Positions 1-10,047 of a stretch of 64,000 nt of DNA are shown here, one piece after another (positions within the stretch are counted from its first letter, which is position 1; each line of letters begins with the position of its first letter). Made by a program: the position numbers and the translations under genes. The notes beneath the pieces were generated by a model. The model searched no databases, was not told the origin of the DNA, and was given only the letters and a program-made list of their open reading frames with translations. The DNA comes from Cryoendolithus antarcticus (lineage: Eukaryota; Ascomycota; Dothideomycetes; Cladosporiales; Cladosporiaceae). Where the stretch lies: the NCBI GenBank assembly GCA_002077065.1, contig NAJO01000017.1:434001-498000 (forward strand), in the 5' to 3' direction.

Positions 1-2
1 AC

Positions 3-1961
3 GTGATGAATACCTCAGACGAGGAGATGTGGGGAACGATGGGTGCGATCAAGTCTAGCATTCTCCGGCGCATGGATGCTGGACCCGCAGGAGTGCAGAT
101 CTGCTGTGTCAAGTTTGCTGCGATCGTGGTGCAGGTGCAGACTGCGGGACTTGTAGCGGACCCGAGACGGCAGGAGCAGAATGAGATCAGTCTCGCGCTC
201 GTTCCTAGTGAGCATGGCGTGTTGAAGGTCGGGAATCTGGAGGCTGAGGCGAGCGGGCTGCTGGATCGCTTGATGTTCGTACTACAGGAGAACTCTGTGG
301 ACGCTCTACTAGTGACAGCCACATTGAATGCGCTGGCGACGATTGTGCAGAGACGGCCGAGTGTGGGAAGTAAGATACTGGGGACTGTGCTGAATTTCAA
401 TCCGCTCAAGCTGGCAAGTGGGACAGCGTCAGGGAAGGACAAGGTCGCTGTGCGGAGCATGACGAGGACGACAATGTCGTTTTTGCTCAATGCAATGAAG
501 CGGAACCCACAGAACAATCTGGCCGGACGGATAATGCAGCATGTCGACCGACTTCGTGCTCTGCTTGCCCAAGCTTTCACAGAGACGAAGCAGCTCAAGC
601 GTCCTGCACCGGACGAGCCCACAGACGGCTTGGACGATGTCAAGCGGCAGCGCATTGAAGGAGCGACGGTCAACGGCACGAGCAATGCACAACACACACC
701 ACTAATACCGACGTACATACCACCAGGATCGACCTTGGCACGGCTCTTCACGCTCTCAAATGACAGGGCAGTAACGAGCTTTCACGTCGAGCAAATACCA
801 ATACCCTACGTTGCCCAGCTCGTACCACCCCTGCTGGCGTCGATAGATCCGGCAAAGTTCGTCGCAGCAACAAAGATCATCTCAGAGCGCCTTCTCAACC
901 TCAGCCGACCGCCACCCCCAGATGCACGATCAGCAGCCCGTGGGATACTCGGAGACGACGAGGACGACTACGACCCAGCCTCCGCCTTCCAAGAAGGCGA
1001 CGTAGAGCAAGTCACGAATCGCCTCGACCAGATGCCACCGGAAGACATCGCCGGTCCGGGCATAGCTATCGGGCCATTCAAACTCCCAGCGCCGCCTCCG
1101 ATGGACGACTTTGAGAAGGAAGAGTACACTAAGACCGCTCTGGTGCGAGTCTTCTCCACGCTCCGCGAACTAGACGAAGAAGCTAAGGTTAAACCCGCCA
1201 AGAAGGCTGAAGTAAGTAAGGGCTTCACCCGCTCTACGAGCACAGCGCACGATAGAGACCACTGGATCACACTACTTACTCGGATCGCGACACGCGCATC
1301 GTTTGGCCTCAGCGATGACTCTTCCGACTCGAAGCAGGAGAACGGCGACCGTAGCCTCATTAAAGCACCACCTCACAATCTCTCCTCCCGCATCCGCGAG
1401 ACGCTCCTGAGTTACATCATGGAAGACTTCCGGCGACGGATAAATGTCGCTATTGCGTGGTTGAGCGAGGAGTGGTATTGTGGTACACTTGCCTATCGCG
1501 CTGCTCACCCTTCGGATGCTGCAAATGGGAATGGTAATGTGACGCCATCGCCAGAGGAGCAGACGCCTACTTACACAGCCCTCACACTTCGGCTGTTGGA
1601 CTCGCTGATCCCCTACCTCGACACGAAAGACAACAAAATTTTGATCAGGCTGCTTTCCGAGATCCCTTCACTTCCCGCTGGCGTCTTTCCGCGGATTGAA
1701 AGAGTGGCCAACGATCCGGAGCGTGTCGGCCTGGTGGTGCAAGCACTGCTTTACCTCGTTATGTTCAGACCACCTGTGCGAGAGCTGGCGCTGGATGCTC
1801 TGGAAAGTCTGTGGCGGAGTAATGAGGATGCGAGGGCGTTGGCGGGGAAGCATTTGGGGAAGTGGAGGCCGGATGTGGTGAATGCTGGTCTTGGTAGTGA
1901 AGGGAAAGTGGAGGCGCTTGGAGAGGTGGGAAGGGAGGTGAAGAGTGAGGAGGCTACGTAG
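3..1961 (+). CDS. Pta1/symplekin-like mRNA cleavage and polyadenylation factor subunit (5' partial)
   Basis: The frame is open from the left edge, so the N-terminus lies outside the window; 652 codons are visible, ending in TAG at 1959-1961. The family is the scaffold of the nuclear pre-mRNA cleavage and polyadenylation factor, which binds the endonuclease and CTD-phosphatase modules. Support comes from the Pta1/symplekin N-terminal helical-repeat pattern: ADPRRQEQNEISLALVP, then a LEAEASGLLDRL stretch, then NFNPLKLA followed by a basic SMTRTT segment. A predicted nuclear patch (KRPAPDEP, KRQR) and an acidic linker (DDEDDYD) follow, and the C-terminal third is helical. No intron is needed in the visible part. 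It converges on the next gene with about 180 bp between the stops. Family assignment is fairly sure; the true start and length are unknown. Confidence 0.85.
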   Translation: MMNTSDEEMWGTMGAIKSSILRRMDAGPAGVQICCVKFAAIVVQVQTAGLVADPRRQEQNEISLALVPSEHGVLKVGNLEAEASGLLDRLMFVLQENSVDALLVTATLNALATIVQRRPSVGSKILGTVLNFNPLKLASGTASGKDKVAVRSMTRTTMSFLLNAMKRNPQNNLAGRIMQHVDRLRALLAQAFTETKQLKRPAPDEPTDGLDDVKRQRIEGATVNGTSNAQHTPLIPTYIPPGSTLARLFTLSNDRAVTSFHVEQIPIPYVAQLVPPLLASIDPAKFVAATKIISERLLNLSRPPPPDARSAARGILGDDEDDYDPASAFQEGDVEQVTNRLDQMPPEDIAGPGIAIGPFKLPAPPPMDDFEKEEYTKTALVRVFSTLRELDEEAKVKPAKKAEVSKGFTRSTSTAHDRDHWITLLTRIATRASFGLSDDSSDSKQENGDRSLIKAPPHNLSSRIRETLLSYIMEDFRRRINVAIAWLSEEWYCGTLAYRAAHPSDAANGNGNVTPSPEEQTPTYTALTLRLLDSLIPYLDTKDNKILIRLLSEIPSLPAGVFPRIERVANDPERVGLVVQALLYLVMFRPPVRELALDALESLWRSNEDARALAGKHLGKWRPDVVNAGLGSEGKVEALGEVGREVKSEEAT

Positions 1962-2140
1962 TGCCGAGAGAGAGTGGCGAATAGTTCCTGGACATGCTTC
2001 GCTAATCTCCATGGTTGGAGATCTCTTGGCAACGTGCATAATCGCTATGTAGAAGATGTACAGTGCAGCCATGCAAGACGAGAGATTTGCTCCTGGCCAA
2101 TGGTATCATTACGAGACTGCGCTACACAATGCCATCGCAC

Positions 2141-3161
2141 TCAATCCTCCACACTCGTCCCTGCGTCTTCCGGCTCCTTCGCCGTCTGCTCGTTCGCTTT
2201 CTTGCCCTCGCCGAGCTGTAGATCCTGGACGCCCTTCGCTGCACTTTCCTCCTCATCTTCCTCCCCCTCATCCTCGTCGTCCGCATTCTTCGCTGGCAAC
2301 GAAGCAACCTTCGTCTCACTCACATCTGATTCGGCCGCAGTCTTGCTCTCCTTCCCTTCACTAGCCTCCTCCGTTGCATCGTCGCACTCCTCAGCATCCT
2401 CCTTCGCAGCAGCCGGGGTTGCACTCCCAGATTGCATTGCACTTGCTGGCGCGCTGAGATGGTCATACTTCGCGTTGCTTTGTTCGCCGAGCAATGCTTT
2501 CGCGGGATTGATACTCTGCTCCTTCCCCGCTGGTGCTGCGCCCGAAGTCTCCGGCTTTGTGTTCTCGTCACTCGCTGGCTTCGTTTCAGCTTCGGGCGCA
2601 GGCTCAGCCTTCGAAGCATTGTGAGCTTTAATCTCAGCCGCCCCGGGCAACGGCCGCATTTTCGAGTCATCTATGCCTGGTCTTGGAAGAGGGATCTTGC
2701 CTCGACCCATACCCATCCCTCCCGCAGCTCCAGGTTTGTTGAGGAGTGATGGCGCAGGCGCAGGACCAGCAGCAGGCGGCACAGGCCCAATATTCTCCTT
2801 CAACTCGCCATACTCATTCCACTCCTCAATCTGCTCTAGATCCTGTCAAGCCCTGTCAGATACAACACTCCATTTCACGTAGCAGTCACGCGAACTCACA
2901 CACCCCAAGCACGAACCCCTCCTTCACTAGTCCAGGCAACTTCTTATTCCCCGCCCGTCGACCCCATAATCTTCGCGCCTTCTCGTCTGTGGCGGTGTCT
3001 ATGGCTGTGAAGGGTATGCGATTGGCTTTGAGGATTGTTTCGAGGCGCGAGGTGGCGGTTATGATGTGCGAGCTGCCGGCTGTGAGGGACGTGTAGAGGA
3101 AGAGACGGGGGTCGGCGTCGAGGGCGGAGAGGTCTTGGGAGGCGGGGGAGGCGGTGGTCAT
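2141..3161 (-). CDS. SH3BGR/glutaredoxin-fold domain protein with acidic tail
   Basis: Two exons: 3161-2904 and 2842-2141, with a 61-bp intron at 2903-2843 (GTGTGT...ACAG, phase 0). The join gives GFVLG/DLEQIEEWNEYGEL, which completes the thioredoxin-like SH3BGR (SH3-binding, glutamate-rich) fold; neither exon alone contains it. The protein is 319 aa. Residues about 15-100 form the domain (LFLYTSLTAG at its start, no CxxC active site). The rest is low complexity, Pro/Ala-rich then strongly acidic (DEDEGEEDEEE). The start at 3161 (MTTASPAS) is chosen because it directly precedes the domain; upstream codons to 3230 are open but have no better ATG. Such proteins lack redox cysteines and their function in fungi is not established. 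It converges with the Pta1-like gene. Confidence 0.75.
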
Positions 3162-4207
3162 GATCGCGGGGAGGATAGAGTAGATAAGTGGCCAGGCTAC
3201 ATACGTTGCTACAGCTATATCAGTGATCATATGGCTGCTAGTTTATGATGAGAGGTGGTGGGCGACGACGTCTAGTGGGTGGGGGTCTGTGAAGAGGGGC
3301 GTCCGGCTACGCCGACGTACATTTCCTAGTTACCTAGCTTTCCCTCGCACGCCACCTTGCCTTATACAACGCGATATGCTGTCACGTGGATGAGTCGCTG
3401 CTCATCTACTGGAGACTTCTCATTGGCCGTCTCGCGTCCGTAATGGCTGCACAGGGACGGAATGTGACTGATCACGATTGCTTTCCTAAAGTCCACAGCC
3501 CAGCCATCTCCCATCCGATGAGGGACTCGTGGGCACCATACTAATGTTGAGGAGTATTTCATGATCTACTGTGTCTTTCGAAGATTGCCCCTCTCTCTTC
3601 ATTCATTCCAACATCTTGTCACCTGCTCCCAGAGCAATAGTGTCCCGCAGGATCTCACAGCGAGCCCGAAACAGCACGCGTCGACTTCACATTGTTGACA
3701 ATACCAGACTGATGCCTCGTTGATTGATCAGTACTTGGGCACAGAGTCTTCGGGATCAATGGTATCTCAGTCGCTAGAGTAGCGAACACCGTAGCCAAAC
3801 AATCCGAAATAACCTTTGCAGACGAGGGTGCGCCACCACAATGCTGTCCCGAACGCCTCAAACGCCTTTGTGCAAGGCTGAGCCAAGTTGACCTCTTTGA
3901 TAATGTCAGATCTACCTCCATCCTTCCGTTCAACCATGGATCATGCCAAAGGTCATGATCAGTCATGCCGAGCCTGTCGCCCACGCCATGAGCAGGACGA
4001 TGTCAGGAGTTGGCTGGCCGCCCCACCACCTCGTCTGGAGACGTAGATATTGAATTAGGCAATGTAGGAGCTCTCTGGGGCCGACAGTGGACTGGTAAAC
4101 GGCGTAGCAATGCCAGGCAACACGATCCGCCCAGCCATCGGGACGATGTTGAACGCCGTCTGGACGACTTCTCGAGCCGACAAGACACACAAGTTGCCAA
4201 AGCTAGA
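3162..4207. other. Intergenic region between SH3BGR-like gene and HET gene
   Basis: About 1 kb upstream of two diverging genes. An E-box core CACGTG lies at 3383-3388. Open frames here start at non-ATG codons or look unlike protein. In-frame codons extend from 4010 to the HET start but resemble no known N-terminus, so I leave them out of the gene. Confidence 0.5.
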
Positions 4208-6361
4208 ATGCTCGCCAATGGCTGGTGCTTCCATCGTATCGAGTACTTTGCTAGAACCTACCCGTTGGCCACATTCGTCTACATGTCAAAATTCGAGCGA
4301 TCACACAGCCGTCAGGAAGATCACCAGCGCTGCAGACACGAGCCAAAATGCGTTGCCTTTAACGTGGACCTGTCAAACTATCAACCAAGGCACACGAGTG
4401 ATGGATGCAAGTGTGCAATGGTGGCTACTCCATACCAAGAACTTATCGATACGATTCGCGCTGGCGACCTTCCACTTATCTCGATTGCGGTGAGCGAAGG
4501 AGACGAATCTTCGCGCAAGCTGTGTGTGCATCGACGTCGTCAGGGACTACGATACGCGGCACTTTCGCATGTTTGGGCTGATGGACTCGGCAATCCACAC
4601 GAGAACGCGCTTCCACTTTGTCAGATCAAACGCCTGGAGGTGACGCTGAATGCTCTCAAAGACGTGTCTCCGCGTTCTTCAGCAACCATGGGGATAACTC
4701 TGAATGACCTCGAAACTCTGTCTCCGCGCTCGAGACCCCAGAAAGGAGCCTTGTTCTGGGTAGATACGCTGTGTATTCCAGTTGGGCAGAATGATCGACT
4801 TCATCGAGCCGAACAGATCGACAAGATGGCGTCCATCTACAAAGGAGCTGAGACGGGCTTGGTGTGGGACGCTGAGCTGATAAGCCTGAACTATACGCAA
4901 ATGTCGCCCAACGAAATGTGTGCTCGGATAGCCTGCAGTGTGTGGATGTCTCGGAGCTGGACGTTCCAGGAAGGACAGCTCCCTTTGTCGCTTGCCATAG
5001 TTTTCAAGGATGCTCTTTTGGTCGTCAGTGCAAGCGCATGCGAAGTCACAGCTGTTATCGACGATAGTGTGCGCGGAAGAGCAGATTTGATCTCCGCCGA
5101 AGGATCGAAGCCACAAGCAGGGCCGACGACCCAGGAAGATACGAAGTCTCGTGCAAGCACAGTGTCACAAGGAAACTCCTTGTCTCAACAATGCATGCTC
5201 GACGGCAAATTCCTGCATTCCATGATGACCAGAGTCTAGAAGTCGCTATGGTCCCCTTTTCGCCAGAACCACAGCTTTGTCTCAGTATGGAACGAACTTG
5301 CTGCACGATCGACAAGTAAGCCGGAAGATCTTCCCCTGATCATCGCGAACATCATGAACTTCGACAATCGTCCACTTTTGATGCTCCAAAGCTTCGAAGA
5401 GATGATCGAAGCGCTCTGCTGTAGTTTGCCAAGCATACCGATATCTTTCTTCCTCATTCCCGGGAAGAGGCTTGTCCGAGAGGACAAACCTGAAAGTAGA
5501 TGGATTCCTGCAGAGGTAGTCCAGCCCCTCGGCTTCGATAACATGTGTCTCCGGGAGTCTAACGGCTTTACATTTGTCTCCAATAGCCAGGAGGCGACTT
5601 CTGACACATGGGTATATGTGCATAAAGCTCGAATGCCTCTCAGATCTGGTCTGAAACTGTACTTCGAGGACACGGACAAGTGCTACACTGCCAAGGTATC
5701 GCAGTCCGACGGGCCTCACATAAATCTCGATCATCCAGAAGATGTTTCGACCTACCTCATGGTCAGCAAAACCTTCCTGCGGCCAGGGGTTAGGCGAGCT
5801 GCTTGCTTCTACACACCACGGTACGACAGACAGGAGGCTCCGTCTGTAGGCCATCGTGTCGGAATGCCTCCGAGGACGGAGCTAATCTATTGTGCGCCCG
5901 TGGAACTTTGGCGGTCTAGACCGGAAGACGACAGCGGACTGGCATTCAGTGCGATCACGGAGCAGCACCACTTCCATATTCAGTACCGTAAGTAGAATAC
6001 CAGCAAGATCTCTGTACCCGTGCGGACAAGCTGACGACCGATCTCAGAAATATCCCCGGCACTCGCGGAGCTCTGCAAGCGATCTGCAGTGGAGGCCCGG
6101 TACCACAAAAGAGTCGCAATTCTGGGCGGTGCAAGCGCTTCGGCTTTATCGATTGGCTTAGCGGTCGAGTTCGCAATGCAGAAAAAACTTGGACTTATCA
6201 TAGTCACATCGCTCGCGACAGCTATGGTTCTGTTGACCCTGATTTTGCTGGCGATTTCGATCTATGTCAAGCGAAAAGCACTCGCCCGAAGAACGTACAA
6301 TTCTGTACGTTCGCTTGAAGATATCGCTGAGAGACGGAGAGTTGAAGGTCAGGATCAGTAG
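4208..6361 (+). CDS. HET-domain (heterokaryon incompatibility) protein with C-terminal membrane segment
   Basis: Proposed exons 4208-5161, 5240-5987 and 6048-6361 give 671 aa. HET-core motifs are clear: AALSHVWADGLGN (about 117-129), LFWVDTLCIP (182-191), AEQIDKMASIY (201-211) and SWTFQE (250-255). The C-terminal half (FVSVWNELAARSTSKPEDL) matches the usual downstream part of this HET subfamily and lies in the same frame, separated only by one TAG at 5237-5239. That TAG can be the 3' end of a 78-bp phase-0 intron (5162-5239, GTGTCA...CTAG), although the donor is not certain. The second intron, 5988-6047 (GTAAGT, CTGAC branch, CAG), is strong and adds an exon with a clear hydrophobic helix near 611-640 and a weaker one before it. 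HET domains trigger incompatibility cell death in known cases. The usual long N-terminal region is missing, so the gene may be truncated or begin upstream; a pseudogene is the alternative. Confidence 0.7.
5162..5239 (+). other. Putative in-frame intron containing the only internal stop of the HET gene
   Basis: This is a 78-nt segment, a multiple of three, starting GTGTCA and ending CTAG, with a CTCAAC branch-like motif inside. Its last three bases are the in-frame TAG, and the frame is open and HET-like on both sides. The donor is weak; an earlier in-frame GTGCGC near 5069 is another candidate. Confidence 0.45.
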
Positions 6362-7067
6362 CAAGCACTGACTTTGCTACTCAGTGCGGATGGCGTCTCA
6401 CCTTCATCTGCTCGTTCAGATGTCGATATAGCCATTAGCACTTGGACTTGGAGTTGGGCAGCAATCCCCCGAATCGGCAAGCCATTTGTCAGGATAATAC
6501 CCACCTATCATTCATGCGAACGAGAGCGAATTGGACGTCCCCAGTGATGTGTCACTCGCTGTCAGTGACATGAGAGCAGGTCCGACAGCCAGCAATCGAG
6601 CAGACGAAGCATCATTTCAAAAATGGTTGAGCAGAGGACCATTCTTACCGAGGAGAACAATCAGTACGATCTTGACAGCTGAGCAAGTGTTGTTACTCGA
6701 CCATGAAGTGGTGCCAACATATCCCTGTTCCTTGAGCAAACGTCAAAGTGTATATTACATGTATGTATGGAGGGGCAGAAGAGGATGCGGGGCTTGACAC
6801 CAGGCTAGCAGCGAATAACAATGTCGCGCACTGTGCACTACACAGACGTCAGCGCTCATTCGATATCGCACTGATTTTGCCTACATCGAGAAAAGAGCAT
6901 GGTGAAGTGCCGTGGTCTTGTGCCTGTATAAGTCATACGACAGAAAGTTAGTCGAGCCTACTCGAGAGCCCAATTGTGATCATTCGCCCCATCGAGGTTA
7001 GCTTAGCACGATTCGGGAGCCCGGTGCGTTCCTAGCAATTGGCACGACAAGAAGTAGTCACCCGAGT
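6362..7067. other. Intergenic region upstream of the hydrolase
   Basis: About 700 bp. An 88-codon open frame at 6531-6797 has no family resemblance and no neighbours supporting it. I see no repeat or RNA gene. It should hold the HET terminator and the hydrolase promoter. Confidence 0.5.
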
Positions 7068-7983
7068 ATGCCTTTCGCGACGACTTCCTCGCTCAACGTC
7101 CACTACCAGATCTCTGGCCAGGATGCCCATCACTGGCTCGTCCTCATCAATGGCCTCGCCGATGACGTCTCCACCTGGGATGCACAAGTGCCTGCGTTCA
7201 CAGGCGCGGGCTATCAAGTGTTGACCTACGACAATCGAGGAATCGGTCAGACCACCTCACTGCCCGGGGCGAAAGATCAGAAGCCATACACGGCCGAGCT
7301 CTTGGCCGCTGATCTCCATGAACTACTTTTCATCCTGAAGATCGATAAGTTCCATCTTCTCGGCATCTCAATGGGCGGCATGATCGCACAGAGCCTCGCA
7401 CTGGCTTACCCCAACGGCTCTACAAATGGAAGAGAAATCCTATCACTTAGCTTATGTTGTACCTACGCTGCACCCTCGCTCTTTTGCAGCCGCATGTTTG
7501 TACTATGGGCGGACATGGCGCAGCGAATGTCCATTCGAGACGTCATGAAAGATGTCACCCTGTGGGCGTTCACTGTACCATTCTTCTTGAATCGACCGGC
7601 TGAAGTGAAGGAGGTCGATGAAGCGATGGACGCCCTTACTATGCCATTGGACGAGTATCTTGCGCAGCTGAATGTCATACAGACGTTCGATAGTACCGCA
7701 GCTCTTGCCAAGCTTGCAGCAGAAGGGAAGGGGCTGGCGAACCTGCCGCCTAGTAAAGTGATGGTGCTGGCCGGGGTGGAGGACATCCTCATACCGGTGC
7801 CGTTGAGCAGTCAGCTTGAGCGAGCTATCCCAGACTGTAGATGGTGGACCACGAGAGGCGGACATGCTTGTTCAGTGAGTAACGTTCCATAGTATCGCCA
7901 CGATCGGAAGCTGACTGTTCTGCTAGCTTGAGTTCTCCGAAGAGTTCAATGCTGGTGTTCTGGAGTTTCTGAAGAGCGTGTGA
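7068..7983 (+). CDS. Alpha/beta-hydrolase family protein
   Basis: Exons 7068-7874 and 7927-7983 are joined across a 52-bp intron (7875-7926, GTGAGT...CTAG, CTGAC branch), giving 287 aa. Splicing replaces a short dead end (SVSNVP) with the expected C-terminal helix (LEFSEEFNAGVLEFLKSV). The fold shows the oxyanion region (VLINGLADD, 25-33) and the nucleophile elbow GISMGG with Ser101. The acid is Asp239 in VLAGVEDILIPV and the histidine is His266 in RGGHACS, so the triad is complete and well ordered. There is no signal peptide, so it is probably cytosolic. The length and layout match 3-oxoadipate enol-lactonase/epoxide-hydrolase-like members, but the substrate cannot be read from sequence. Confidence 0.85.
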
Positions 7984-8034
7984 GTTGGCGAGGACTTGCG
8001 TGGAAAGTGAAATTGCAAAAGCGGACCGGGAAAG

Positions 8035-8418
8035 CTACACGAGTGCGCTCGTATCTGTAGCAGTTGCATGTTTGCCAAAATGGCTTGTGCCTCTTTGGTT
8101 GCTGAAGTGTGCAGTGGGATTCTGACTCGAGCCCCAACTTCGTGGACGATTGGCGGAACTCCGAGTCGCCGCCAGTTGATCCCCCATGCCCATATCGTCG
8201 GCCGCAAGCAATGTGTTCGAATCCATCCACTGAGGGAATGTGAATTGAGTGCCCTCGACATCGCCAGCTCCGCCTATGTCAATGAACATCTCCGACGTCA
8301 TCTCTGCGAGACTCTTCACGGCAGCTGCCTTGTCTGCTGCCCCAGATAAGAGTGCCAATGGTCTGTTGAACTCTGAAGAAGGTGAAGAAAAGCTTGAGGC
8401 CTGTCCTGCTCGCTCCCA
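8035..8418 (-). pseudogene. Possible remnant of a regulatory-protein C-terminus
   Basis: On the minus strand the frame after a stop at 8421-8419 is open for about 127 codons. It reads like a real protein near its start (SGAADKAAAVKSLAEMTSEM, then FTFPQWMDSNTLL), resembling the acidic/aromatic tail of a fungal transcription factor. No ATG or matching upstream exon is evident, and the later part becomes low quality. I do not recognise the family. It could be a decayed gene or chance. Confidence 0.25.
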
Positions 8419-8825
8419 CTACGGATTCCATGCATGCTGTCCCGACGAAGATAGCATCGGATCTGTTTTCGTACAGCAAGTGGCTTGGATTGCATTGATT
8501 GTGTGAGCTTCGCAGAAATCTGGGGTTTGTGGCGAGGAGACATGTCCGGGAGCCCACGGATAGCGGTCCACTGGACCAAGATCCGCAGGCGACACGAGGT
8601 GTAAGAATGAGCATGCACCACATTATACTGTGCCCTGCTGGTAGAGTAGTCTGGATTCCATATGGCCGTATCACGGAGATGCTCAAACGAGAAGTAGTCA
8701 GGACCGACGTTCCGAGAAGCAAGCGCCACAGTCCAAGTCAGGTGAAAGTCAGGTGAAGACTCAGATCCGCCGACAGGCATCGCAAGGTCGAGGCTCAGCA
8801 GAATCGTGCATACTGAGCCGCAAGC

Positions 8826-9098
8826 ATGACAACGATTGGTCCATCGGACACGAGACGCCCAGTAGCACAGATCAAGACACCACTCACATGCGTCAGAGAA
8901 GACGAGATCCTGCTTACCGTTGCACGAGATTTCGCTTCGAGCGGATATCCAGAAATCCTACGGAATCGACGGGCGAGATTCCTACTTGGCGTCGATATCG
9001 TGACAGCCTTAGACGAAGCTCGTGCAAAGCTTAATCCTCAATTCGAGACCAGCTGGCAGGGTCTCACGTGCGGCTCCCCGCCGAAGATAGATCTGTAA
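8826..9098 (+). CDS. Possible small hypothetical protein (90 aa)
   Basis: A complete ATG-to-TAA frame of 90 codons with ordinary amino-acid composition and a helical middle (ILLTVARDFASSGYPEIL, then LGVDIVTALDEARAKL). I recognise no domain and there is no signal peptide. It might be a free small gene or one exon of a larger one. It sits in a gene-poor stretch, so chance is possible. Confidence 0.35.
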   Translation: MTTIGPSDTRRPVAQIKTPLTCVREDEILLTVARDFASSGYPEILRNRRARFLLGVDIVTALDEARAKLNPQFETSWQGLTCGSPPKIDL

Positions 9099-9415
9099 TC
9101 TATCGCTGAGCATGTGATCAATGATTTGTGGCTGATGAAGATCTGCGATGCATTCAATACTGGGGAAATGAGTCTAGAAGAGCGGGCACTTCGGTAGGGC
9201 GAGCCGAGTAGAGATGCGGAGTGTGTATCTACGCGAGTGGGTAGGTTTGGAAGGGCAATGACTCTGAAGTCACTGGACTGCAAGAGCTGAGTCTAGGTTG
9301 GTCTGCACCCTGCTATACCGTGTGGTTGGTGCTCCCGAGTAATCTGTTTCGCTACGCTTCTGCAACACTGAAGGAGCCGCATGGCTGACGGCGCCTATGC
9401 AGCGCGTTTGGGCAG

Positions 9416-9429
9416 CACGTGTTCACGTG
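9416..9429. promoter_or_regulatory. Two adjacent E-box cores (CACGTG)
   Basis: Two perfect CACGTG hexamers at 9416-9421 and 9424-9429 are separated by two bases, about 620 bp upstream of the MFS transporter. CACGTG is the classic target of bHLH factors with the H-E-R basic region, such as the one encoded at 19.7-21.4 kb. Binding is inferred only. Confidence 0.3.
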
Positions 9430-9947
9430 AAGTGTGAGGATGTGGAATCTCTCCAATTGGGCGAGGGCGGGGAATGCGAAATCGTAGACGAGACTGTCCT
9501 CGCGTAGAAAGTGCAGGGAGGATCGGGTATGGTTGGCATCTGCCATTCGGTCGCTGTGCACCGATCGGTTGCCTCACGGTGAACGGAGATGATCGCGTGG
9601 GTGACTGTCAAGTCGCGTGGCATGGATGCACTGGCAAGTCCCGAGGCCCTGGAATATGGCCAGACGACTCGACCAACAATAGTCTGCACAGATCGAGAGG
9701 ATGCGGGACCGCGGCTCCGCTCTCGTGTCGGGCTGTCGAGCGTAAGCATGAAGTGAGGTGCGGCGTGCAGCAGCTGGGTGGCCGGCAAGTCGCGCCTTCC
9801 TTCCGCATCAATTCGGAGAGAAGGCGCGACTGCTCCGGGACGAACTGAGCTTAGATCGCCTGCACCACCTCCGCATATGAGTTTGTGGAGAGATGAGACG
9901 GGGAGATGGTGTGTGTCCGTGAGGGCATGGAGATGGCACAGCGGTTG

Positions 9948-9993
9948 GGTATAATAGTCATGGAAGTCACGCATTTTCCAGCTCTCTCTCTCT
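9948..9993 (+). promoter_or_regulatory. Probable core promoter of the MFS transporter
   Basis: A TATAAT element near 9950 is followed by a CT-dinucleotide tract at about 9982-9993. The start codon lies at 10048. TATA plus a pyrimidine tract just upstream of the start is common in strongly expressed fungal genes. Confidence 0.35.
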
Positions 9994-10047
9994 GTTCGTG
10001 CAATATCGAAGTTCTTCCACCGACAACCTGGTACAGCCTCGACCAAC

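Larger units (their letters stand above)
7984..10047. other. Gene-poor 2-kb region upstream of the MFS transporter
   Basis: It contains a decayed-looking coding stretch (minus strand, about 8035-8418) and a possible 90-codon gene (8826-9098), listed separately. Paired CACGTG boxes lie at 9416-9429, and a TATA-like element plus a CT tract sit near 9950-9993. Other open frames overlap on both strands and look random. Confidence 0.5.

Noticed and set aside
1974..2624. 216-codon open frame antisense to the SH3BGR-like gene
   Set aside because: Ser/Ala/Phe-rich shadow of the acidic tail on the other strand.
9982..9993. CT dinucleotide run considered as a microsatellite
   Set aside because: Too short; better explained as the pyrimidine tract of the transporter promoter.
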